From assembly GCA_020740775.1 (NCBI GenBank), contig JAHEWK010000017.1, forward strand, positions 992,001 through 1,056,000: a stretch of 64,000 nt of DNA, given 5' to 3'. The stretch's first letter is position 1, and every line of letters begins with the position of its first letter. This DNA is from Ilyonectria destructans. Its lineage: Eukaryota; Ascomycota; Sordariomycetes; Hypocreales; Nectriaceae. Of the stretch, positions 55,680-64,000 are shown in pieces. The notes beneath the pieces were generated by a model, which saw only the letters and a list, made by a program, of their open reading frames with translations, was not told where the DNA came from and did no database searches. Made by a program: the position numbers and the translations under genes.

Positions 55680-57084
55680 CACAAAATTGACAATGAAACT
55701 CGACACAAGAGCGAGTATGCTTGGGAGGCGGACGCCTGGGCGGACATGTTTTGCGAAATGAGAAACGATCCCTGTCTCGAGGTGTAAGACTAGCTCCAGC
55801 GTGTGGGATCATGGCGCTAACCCAAGTTGTGTAGGGACGAGCATGATTATTTCACGGAGATGCCAAGACTCAGCTCAATTTATGCTCAATTACTGGTGAA
55901 GCTGCCGTTGTGAATCGTATACCGGACGCCACATTTGACCTTAACACCTTCTCAGATAGCACAGCTGGTGGCGCCCAAGCCCAACTAGACGAACTTGACA
56001 GAGTGAGGTTGGAGAAGCTCTTATTGCACTCAAAATGTGGGTTGGTAAGTGATCCCAAATGGGGAGAAACAGACCTCGTCTATCCATTTGCTGTATACGA
56101 AGCAAAAGGCTGGAGTGGAGATTGCCGCGACGTTCGCCGTCAAGAATGTCAAGGAGCAGTTTGCTCCCTTGATATGATTGATAACTTGGCGCGTAAACCT
56201 GGACCAGCTCAGTCTCCTCGCGTGTATCAAACGAAGACAAGCCATCATTATCAAGTATTTGCCCTGACGTCGTTCGGAGCTCACTGGCATTTATTGGTTG
56301 GTTATCAACGCCCACGGTAAACAAGGGAGCATGCAGGAGCCCCTGGATTGAGTAAGAACGTCTATGTGTGTGCCTTTTGTCTCTCGATATCACTGGTCAG
56401 AGCTGAAGAGACTCCCAGATCTTCCAGCGGGTACGGAGCCGCCGCCTGACCAACGAGCGCTCCGCGTGGGAGCTATTGTCGCTCATTGACCAGATTCATC
56501 TGTGGGCCATAACTGAATTTCGAACTTTTGTGGTGGACCATTTGAAACTTTGGCATGATTTTTGCGGCAAAAACTACCTCTTGGACTGGCCATCTATCTA
56601 TGATGTCAAACCGGAACTCAAGCAGATGAGGACTTTCAGCGAAGAAGTAGACTTAGCTCTGCCGAAGTGGGCCACTCTTCTCAACAAAGACCTCCAACAG
56701 AAAGTGCAAGTACGTGCGCAGACATATTTATCTCAGGCGCTCGAGCAACGACGCCAGCAAAAGGGCAAGGGAAGGTGTGAGATGAAATCTAAATGGCGAT
56801 GCTGGACTGAAGAGTGCTCCACATGTCAGGAGACCTATACCTCGCAAGCATTCTTAGATCATCTCCGCGATCTGTATCACCTCCCAGATCTGCATCACAA
56901 CCCAGAGCATGATCTAATCCAGATCAAAAGATGTCTTGAGGAAGGCGATGAGACTGACGAAGCGATCGCATTGGTTCGTGAGCCCGGCAGTAGCGGGAAT
57001 GAAGGGCTGGAAATCAATAAAAAGCGATCTTTTCTCGAGGATGAAAGTTCGAGTAGCAGCAGCTCCTCTAGCTCGCCCCCATGA
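55680..57084 (+). CDS. Hypothetical protein, possibly PD-(D/E)XK nuclease-like; model uncertain
   Basis: Open segments at about 55690-55787 (HKSEYAWEADAWADMFCEMR), 55847-56320 and 56476-57084 appear to be exons of one protein. The middle part has LVYPFAVYEAKGWSGDCRDV, where D/E...ExK resembles the core of fungal PD-(D/E)XK-like domains, then YQVFALTSFGAHWHLLVGY. The last part has SLIDQIHLWAITEFRTFVVD, a Cys-His cluster (CWTEECSTCQETYTSQAFLDH) that could bind zinc, and a Ser-rich tail. The GTGTAAG/TAG limits of intron 1 and the intron at 56321-56475 are not resolved, and no convincing ATG is visible. It may be a decayed gene. The nuclease idea rests on one motif. Confidence 0.4.
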
Positions 57085-57857
57085 AGTGCCTCGCGCCCTT
57101 CGAAGCGAGCGAAGCAACCCTGATAATCCGAAGATTCATATTTTCGATTCCGTGCTTCATTACGGGGGTGCGTTTTGTCATATGTGTCACTCTCGCGTAC
57201 TTGACCTCTTGGGCTTTTGGCTGTGAAGGCACTAGGGGTATTTTTGCGGAACGTGAGAGCTTACTCAAAGTCAAACCTTCCACAGTAACTATATGCCACA
57301 TGATTCAATGCCTAAAAGACGTGACTCTAGGACGTTGTGGATGAACAGAGTGAGTAATTGGCCCGTCTAATGACTCTTGAGTATGAAATGGAAAATCTTC
57401 TGTACATGAATAGTGTCAACTTCTTAGGCATATAAACAAGCCAAAAAACCCTATAGCTCTAGAATTTCAGTCGCCTGACCTCGACTATCATATCGCCAGG
57501 AACAGTAGTACAAAGCCGTTGGAAACTTTCACAATGAAGCGCTTCTCTGCTTCTATACTGCTGATCTCGTACTAGTAGACGCTCGGAGACTCACCCAAAA
57601 TTCTGTGTAGGTGGCCTCTCTTCATACCAGAACCGACGAGAAGCCCTAGGACCGGAAGAATTGTAGAAATTGGGTGAAGTACATCAGGGACTTCTTCGAA
57701 GGGTTTGCATGGGCTATCATTATGCCAAGTCTAGCTACCGGCCGATTCATACTATGTCAACGGCTATTGAGAAGATACTAGAGCCGCACGGAGGTTCTAG
57801 CTAGTAGCTAAATCCCGAGAATCTCAAAACTATACTCGAACCCCTATTTCAACTCGC
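57085..57857. other. Intergenic
   Basis: No gene recognised; the frames at 57086-57344 lack motifs. Confidence 0.4.
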
Positions 57858-59781
57858 TCAATCCTTCCCCGCAATTCCCTTCCTATACACCCAACTCCTC
57901 GCGCGCTTCCCCCAAATATACATTGGGATAGTCGTCAAACTCACACCCGCCGTCAATCCACCAACAACAAAAAACACATTCCTAGTTCCTTGTGTCGCCA
58001 GCCAATTATTCAGATAATTCGTAAGACCGAAAGCGAACATGTTCTTCACGAAGTTCATGGCCGCGAATGCTTCACCGGACTTGTCACGGTGGCAGTCGAC
58101 GACGTAGGACACGACACCGGTGGTGCCGAGCTGGATGCCGAAGTTGATGAGACCGAGGCCGACGATCACGGGGACGGGCCAGGGCGAGAGCGCGACGGAT
58201 GATTGGCCCCAGGCGAAGAAGCCGGTTGCGGTGAAGAGGAGGTACGTCACCATGATTGGGAGGCGGAATTCGGGCTCTGTGGGGGAGGGTTAGCAATGAT
58301 TTGCTGTGAGGAGGTGGGAAATGCTGGGGGCGCATACCGAATGTTCCACCATTCTTCAGAGACATCCTTCGCACGATACCGTCGATGATCGGGCCGGCAA
58401 TCAATGTTGCAAGCAACGACGCCACGAATGAGGACAGATTGGTTAATCCGACAGAAGTGACGGAGAAGTTATAGGGCGGTGCGGAGAAGATTTGCGAGAG
58501 GGTGATAGAGATACCGACGAGCCATGAGATGCAGGTGGTGAAGAGAAGAGTTGCCCATAGTACAGCGGGAGATGCAAGCATGACAAAAGGACGGAATATG
58601 GTGTTGATCAGCGAAACGTGGTTGACATATCCACTGTATGGCAACATCTCTTTCGCCCAGGAAATTGGTTTTTCTTCGGATGGTGGACTGGTAGGGGTTT
58701 GAGTATTTGAACTCGCGGTGTTCTTCTCGCTGTTCTCCACGTGCTCGGCATCCAATTTGTGGGTGAGTGTAAGCTCGGTCATCACCTAGGTACGCCTATC
58801 AGCTTGCGGCTCTTGGGAATGACGAACGCTATCTTACATTGTTTGCTCCTATGTCGAGATTCACTGCTCCATGGCGGACAAATGCTGTTTCTGGCATCCA
58901 GAAGAAGATCATGATGAGAGCAACGCCGAAACCACCGCCCATGGCGTAGAAGGCGACTTTGTAACTGCTGGCTTGAATGATGCCGCCAGCTAAGGAATTG
59001 TCAGTCTACCATTCGCGTAAACAGCTAGAGTGACTCACTGATAGGCGCAGCTAAATTGATCCCTCCCAAGACTCCCAAGTTGAAGATGGCAGTTCGGTAT
59101 CCACGCTCATGAACGAACCTAGCCATATCAGCTTCACAACTCATAATTTACTCTCGAACGACTCACCAAACATCAGCGATTGAAGCCGGGACCAGCGCCT
59201 CAAGCGGACCCATACAGAAGCCCTGAATGACTCTTGCCGCAACAAGCGAAGCGAAGCTCTTCGCAGCAGCCGCCCAGAAACACGTAACCATCAAGCCAAC
59301 GGTAGTTGCAAGATAAATCGGTCTCTTGCCATACTTGACAGCGAGAGCATTGCAGACTAAACTGCCCACAGCAATAGCAACAATAACGCCCCCTTGCACA
59401 CCTTGGATAAAGGTGGAGAGGCTGATGTCGAATTCTGCGCCGAGTTCGACGAATGCTGGACTAAGGAGTGGACCGACAGCTAAACGGTCAAATTAGCCAA
59501 CGACGTATGCGTGGTGGTAGGGAAATTAACGCACCTCCGACGGCACCGCAGGCAAATGCAAATGTGATGGTGAACTTCTCTTTCTTCCATCGTGGCCAAT
59601 TGTAGGGATCGTTCGGAGAGTCAGATGGTTGAGGAACGAGGACTATTTGTCCGGTGGGATCGTGTTTGAGAATGCTGGAGTCGACACCGCTGGTGTTGAA
59701 ATTCTCAACTCCGAGTTCATTAAGAGGAGCCGTACCAGGGACATGCTCGAGCTCGTGGTCTTCAAGGACGCCGAGACCCAT
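57858..59781 (-). CDS. MFS transporter, HOL1-like / DHA1 type (6 exons)
   Basis: A 552-residue plasma-membrane carrier. Exons are 59781-59535, 59479-59167, 59118-59039, 58989-58838, 58785-58338 and 58276-57858; the introns are 48-61 bases with GTGCGT, GTGAGT, GTGAGT, GTAAGA and GTATGC donors. The N-terminal DSPNDPYNWPRWKKEK is the fungal DPxNWP entry signature; the motif-A-like loop is VKYGKRPIYL. The large central loop (residues about 265-320) is hydrophilic, followed by six more helices including GGTFEPEFRLPIMVTYLLF and GEAFAAMNFVKNMFAFGLTN. This pattern fits HOL1-like drug/polyamine-type proton antiporters. The substrate is unknown. No lesions. Confidence 0.88.
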
Positions 59782-60064
59782 GATGATAGTTCGTCAAAGA
59801 AGATTCAGGATGAGAAAAGGGTTGGGAAAAGCAAAAAGACTGAAATGAGTCGATGACCTGCTGCTTAAAGCAGAGAGGGACGAGAGATAGATATAGATCC
59901 GAGATCCGAGACGAAGCCCTAGATCTAATTCCTAGACAGTGCTGGAGCTGGGACAGAATCCGGGGAAGAAAGTGAGGAGTCGAATGAAAGGTCTGGAAGG
60001 CCCCTGGACGGACGCCGTCTTTGAAATGAGACACTAAAAAGGCCCATGGATCTTGTCGTCTCCA

Positions 60065-60270
60065 CGGGTGGTGTCTTGCAATCTCGGGGAGGGACTTGGC
60101 GGATATGTGGGTGGTGATTGGGCCGGGGGTTGTCCGATGTGGAGATGGAGGCGTTGTGAGTGGTGTCTTGATAGGGTTGCAATCTCGGGGTGGGACTTGG
60201 CGGAAATGTGGGTGGTGATTGGGCGGGGGGTTGTCCGATGTGGAGATGGAGGCGTGGGGAAGTCCATGAA
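60065..60270 (+). repeat. Dispersed ~105-bp repeat, two tandem copies
   Basis: Copies at about 60065-60155 and 60162-60270 match each other and, reversed, 26051-26155. The second is closest to the 26-kb copy, including the flanking CCATGAATT end. Confidence 0.8.
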
Positions 60271-60271
60271 T

Positions 60272-60306
60272 TCGATTCGAACGCCAAGCCTTGGCGTTCG
60301 AATCGA
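60272..60306. repeat. Perfect 35-bp palindrome (17-base arms, one-base centre)
   Basis: 60272-60288 is the exact reverse complement of 60290-60306 (arm TCGATTCGAACGCCAAG). It directly abuts the dispersed repeat. Confidence 0.9.
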
Positions 60307-60839
60307 TGGATTCTTAAACTGTCCATCCCTGGTGCTGAGTTCCCGAATAGGTTGTTCCCAGAATTCTAGCGGCCAATGAGGAGGCAATCCGGGGCGGTCC
60401 GCTCGATCGGACCGCTTGCACATCTCGCTTCTCGCGTCATAACGATTCTCCCGCTGATAAATCTGAGACAGTGGCACTTGGCGATCTCTCGTCTGGAGCG
60501 TGCGTGAAGAAGCTATCATGTCTGCTTTGAACAGCAATCGTCACAACTGTTACTCCATGGAAGTTGCTTCTGAGCTTGAAGATTGGACTTCAGGATCATT
60601 CAGTAGAGTGGCAAAATTGAATTTGGATATCTCGACTAAACTATCGCACAATGTCCTTGTTAAGAAACAGCATGTCGTCGGTCGCAAAAGAGGGCAATTA
60701 CCAAATTACCCCGCCTCGGCAAACGCAGGGTACGTCTGTCTGTCTCTGGGGTCAAGGTTAACGCCGGGTCACGCTCAACCTTGGTGCCAGCAGAGAACTC
60801 CGAGTCCGCTATCCCATTGGTAGTCAAAGCCAGAGCCGA

Positions 60840-61313
60840 TTAATAATCATCATCGGCGCCGAACCCCATCTCAAAATCGATAGACTCGGGAACAGACGCG
60901 AAGGGCGTTAGTTTGTGGCTTGGTCGGACGAGGCGACTGGCGCTGGGTTGGCCATTCTGGGGTTTTCCACGCTCGTCGAAGACGGCAACGCGTGCGAGAA
61001 TGATCAGGCCAATTCCCACGAGATAAGACGAGAAAAGGAACAGGAGTACGACTAAAGTGAGATTAAATACTTCCGGAGAAGCTGCGGGATTCGTTGCAAA
61101 TTTAACGGTTTGAGGCTCGCCGTGGTTCAAGATCGGCGTTGGGCGGCACAGGAATACGAGTCCCCGTTCGGACCGCGGTGGGTTTCGTCTCCTCGTCCGG
61201 CTACCACGTTTGTAGTAAGACCGTAGGTGAGATTTAGGGGCTTCATGGACCCGTCTGAGTCCGATTCTGACGGAAGAAAAGAGACCGGGGAGGGGGGGGG
61301 GGATTACCGACAT
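60840..61313 (-). CDS. Hypothetical single-pass membrane protein
   Basis: A 157-residue frame with the ATG at 61313. A basic N-terminal region (RSYYKRGSRTRRRNPP) is followed by one strong hydrophobic helix, VFNLTLVVLLFLFSSYLVGI (about residues 83-107), and an acidic C terminus (DFEMGFGADDDY). The layout suggests a small membrane or organelle protein. I do not recognise a family. It is divergent from the regulator at 61434 with only 120 bases between start codons. Confidence 0.5.
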   Translation of the reverse strand: MSVIPPPLPGLFSSVRIGLRRVHEAPKSHLRSYYKRGSRTRRRNPPRSERGLVFLCRPTPILNHGEPQTVKFATNPAASPEVFNLTLVVLLFLFSSYLVGIGLIILARVAVFDERGKPQNGQPSASRLVRPSHKLTPFASVPESIDFEMGFGADDDY

Positions 61314-61433
61314 GACCCCGCAATTTCATATTCCACATTTCGAGTCCCCGTGTCGTCTTTTGAGCCATTCGTTTGCTCCTCTTGTCCTTGGTCCACACGT
61401 TGTCCCTTTGTATATACCTATCTAACGCGCGCA

Positions 61434-63689
61434 ATGCCTCGCTCTAAAGTCGACTCTCGCTCCCGACGGCGAGTGGCGCAAGCGTGCGAAAGCTGCAAGA
61501 AACGCAAGGCCAAGTGCAATGGCGTCTTGCCTTGCGATGAATGCAAAGCCCGTAGCGCCGAGGGCGCCTGCCGCTACTCAAGCGATTCTCGGCTGGTGTC
61601 GCGAGACGCCAAGTTGACAAGGGGACCTCATGACAGTCGAGTTCGACTCGAGCTCGCTGGGTCAGTAGACGAATCATCAGCGGCGATAATGTCGCCGTCG
61701 CCACGGCAGGTGGATGTCCCCGTAGCCGTTTTGTCTTCGTCGTCCAAGGGCTCACAAATGCTCAAAGACAGCAAAGGCAAATTCAGTATGTTTTACGATC
61801 CCCTGGGTAAGACTGCCATAATCCTTTAGCTGACGCATACCGCAGTCTACGCAGGCGAATCCGCCTCCCTCTCGTTTCTCGAGACAGTGAGAAGTGCGGT
61901 ACAGGTTGCCGTGGGGCCATGTGCCTTCATCAACGAGCCTGCTCGGAATCTCATGATGGAGAGCACTCCGAAAATTCACTTTGAGACGGCCAAAGAGCCT
62001 TCGCTTGACCTCGCTACCGCTCGAAGCCTTGCGAGCCAATCCTTCCTCGCTGTCAGCGGTATATTAGACCTCTTTGACCCACCCTGGCTGATGGATCAGC
62101 TGCAAGACTGGGTTGAGCAGCCCTCGAAAAGATCCAAGTCTACATCTGCCGTCATTCACTTGGCTCTCGCCATAGGATCACAAGCCGGGGCACAAGGCGA
62201 CTTGGACGAGCTGTTGGCGGAGCAGTGCTTCGCATACGGACGCCAGCTTACCATGTTCAACCTCGTGGACGATCCCAGCCTAGAGACCATTCAAGCAGTG
62301 TTGCTCATCACTTATTACATGATTGCCGCATGCCAATACAATGCAGCCTTCATCAATCTGGGTATGGCTGCCAGAGCAGCTTACACCCTTGGCATCCATC
62401 TCCATGAGACAAATGCAGCTTTTGGAGGCGATGAAGGCTTGTCTCGAGAGCGAGCCTGGAAGTCGCTGCGAGTCTGTGATTTATTTCTGGCCGCGTCTCT
62501 GGGCAGACCGCCTGCGACATCTGAGGCTGCCTCCAACGTTGCCTGGGCACCGATCAGGTCCTTGTCCAAGTGCGAAGGATCCGGTGTGACACAAGTCTTC
62601 TCTGCCATGTTCAGGATCTGCAACGTCGTTGAGCGAGTATTAGTCGAGGTCTATGCGGAGAAGGCCGTCAGTCTTGAATTGGCCAAAAGCATCTCACGGC
62701 AGCATCGGCATTGGGCCGAAGAGCTGCCCCGAATGCTCATGGTCGATGGGCTTGAGGAATCAGACGCAGGGCAGGGCTCTGTTATATCTCCGAGAAGCAC
62801 CGGGCTATTTCCCAGGCCTGGCTCCAGCATCGTCCACATGGCTTACTACTATTCCATCATCTTACTTACGAGACCTTTTCTAACCTTCCAGGTCTGCCAC
62901 CCCTCGGAAAAGGAAACGCAAGCCACCGACAGCTCTTCCAGCGAGGCTTGTCTCAACACGTACTCCGATGCCTGTGTGAACTCGGCTATCAAAGGCATCG
63001 ACATTGCTCACGAGTATGTCTTCGAACTAAACACTCCGAGAAGGCAACCTCTTGTCGTCAACAGTGTGTTCACATCAGCCCTGTGCCTCGGCCTGGCTTA
63101 TCTGGATACCTCAGGTCGCCGGAAATGGCCCATGGATCCCTCATTGGATCGGGCAATCAAGATTCTATCACATCTCGGGCGACTGAACAGCCAGTCTGCT
63201 CGATATGCTGGGATATGCAGACAACTAAAAGAAGCGGTCACCATCTACGCAACGAGAAGGGACGATACCTTGCTTCAAGAAAACGAACAAGTGGTCCGAA
63301 GCATCTTTGGAGACATAGGGGCTTCTTCAAAAGGCCAGTTCAACAACGAGGGTTCTAGGAACGATATGGAATCTCCCCGACGACCGAGCTGGAGCATGCC
63401 TACTAATGGGAATATTGGTGAGCTAATGACACCGCCACCGTTTGATTTCAGCATAACCCGGGAGGAATCTATGCTACCTATATCTGGGGGATTGCATGGG
63501 AATATCGCAAGCCTGTCTCACCGTCATGGTCACTCCGGTTCCGATGTTGAGGGTGCACCACATTCTCGTCTTGCCGGCAATGCTGTCGACTCGTTGTCTG
63601 GATATTTTCTTGACCAGGATGTTCCGCTTTTTTCCCTGACGAGCTATATATCACCAGAGCCATACTTTAGCTATAACAGCCTGTGCTGA
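61434..63689 (+). CDS. Zn2Cys6 fungal transcription factor
   Basis: A 731-residue nuclear regulator with two exons, 61434-61785 and 61846-63689. The 60-base intron has a GTATGT donor and a CTGAC branch. Splicing gives GKFIYAGESASLSFLETVR, a conserved junction of this regulator class; the alternative donor at 61807 would leave a 39-base intron and is less likely. The zinc cluster is C18-C21-C28-C34-C37-C46 (ACESCKKRKAKC...CDEC...GACRY). The middle-homology region spans about residues 220-330 (LITYYMIAACQYNAAFINLG, RERAWKSLRVCDLFLAASLG). The C terminus is Ser/Pro-rich. It lies 1.65 kb from the HOL1-like transporter and is the nearest regulator to it. No lesions. Confidence 0.9.
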
Positions 63690-64000
63690 GTTTCTTTGGA
63701 GTGAATCTCTATAACTAGCTCCCTTGTATACTTTGATATCGCCTTGATTTAAGGGCGGAACTTTAGCCTTAGCATGCAGGTATCACACTGATTTCACTAG
63801 CTTAAATTTATATCTAGTATGCATCGCTCGACAAACGTCGTCATCGTATTTCAACGCGATATAATACGATGCCTCTCAAAACTTTCATATGCGTTTAATT
63901 CAAGTGAGTGAGGTCGACGTGAGAGTCTCTTCTTATTATTTATGTAATCTTAGGGACTGATGACGGCTTTCACGACCTCTCCTGCTCCCACAGCCCTCAA
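63690..64000. other. 3' flank to window end
   Basis: No gene seen. Confidence 0.4.

Larger units (their letters stand above)
59782..60839. other. Intergenic with repeats and a long palindrome
   Basis: Holds the transporter promoter, a tandem pair of the dispersed repeat (60065-60270) and the palindrome at 60272-60306. A 167-codon minus-strand frame (60537-60034) crosses the repeats but has no domain and is not called. Confidence 0.5.

Noticed and set aside
60034..60537. 167-codon minus-strand frame
   Set aside because: It crosses the tandem repeat and palindrome and has no recognisable domain; probably chance openness of GC-rich repeats.
1..64000. tRNA or rRNA genes
   Set aside because: I looked for B-box-like GGTTCGAATCC contexts and conserved rRNA blocks by eye and found none in a foldable setting; a covariance-model scan would be needed to exclude them.

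Overview
The window is nuclear DNA from a filamentous ascomycete (Pezizomycotina). Most genes carry short GT-AG introns of 46-92 bases. The proteins belong to expanded filamentous-fungal families: Zn2Cys6 regulators, MFS permeases, SDRs, a PTH11/rhodopsin-like membrane protein, NmrA-type reductases, Tad-like LINEs, Cryptons and Helitrons. No species can be named. Several dead transposons carry in-frame stops that look like C-to-T transitions, as repeat-induced point mutation (RIP) would leave, but this was not measured.

Layout. Positions 1-7.3 kb hold an SDR, a Zn2Cys6 regulator, a frameshifted DUF4267 gene and an MFS permease. Positions 8-12.9 kb are a graveyard: a Crypton-like tyrosine-recombinase remnant, a LINE fragment and the 3' half of an NmrA-like gene. 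Positions 13.2-17.2 kb hold a rhodopsin-like receptor and two broken transcription-factor genes. Positions 20.3-27.7 kb are intact and look like a small metabolic module: a C2H2+Zn2Cys6 regulator with two GC-AG introns, two divergent SDRs and an epoxide hydrolase. Positions 28-39 kb hold a nearly complete LINE with a 15-bp target duplication, an isoflavone-reductase-like gene, a 684-bp TIR element and an inverted pair of copia-type LTRs.

Positions 39.2-49.1 kb form an aromatic-catabolism cluster. It has a Baeyer-Villiger-type monooxygenase, a phenol 2-monooxygenase and a hydroxyquinol 1,2-dioxygenase, all intact. It also has a maleylacetate reductase pseudogene, an alpha/beta-hydrolase pseudogene and the first exons of what may be an esterase. 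Together these enzyme types could run: aryl ketone to ester (BVMO), ester to phenol (esterase), phenol or hydroquinone to hydroxyquinol (phenol hydroxylase), ring opening to maleylacetate (dioxygenase), then 3-oxoadipate (reductase). The pathway assignment is inference. The reductase carries three separate frame-breaking lesions, so the local route is incomplete unless another copy exists.

Positions 49-55 kb are nested transposons. A hAT transposase is split by a solo LTR, and a Helitron Rep gene is split by a second solo LTR of the same family; in both cases removing the LTR and one 5-bp duplication restores the frame. Positions 55.7-63.7 kb hold a possible PD-(D/E)XK-like protein, a six-exon HOL1-like MFS transporter, a short membrane protein and a Zn2Cys6 regulator. 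Exon limits below come from splice-site reading plus frame and domain continuity, and each multi-exon model sums to a whole number of codons.
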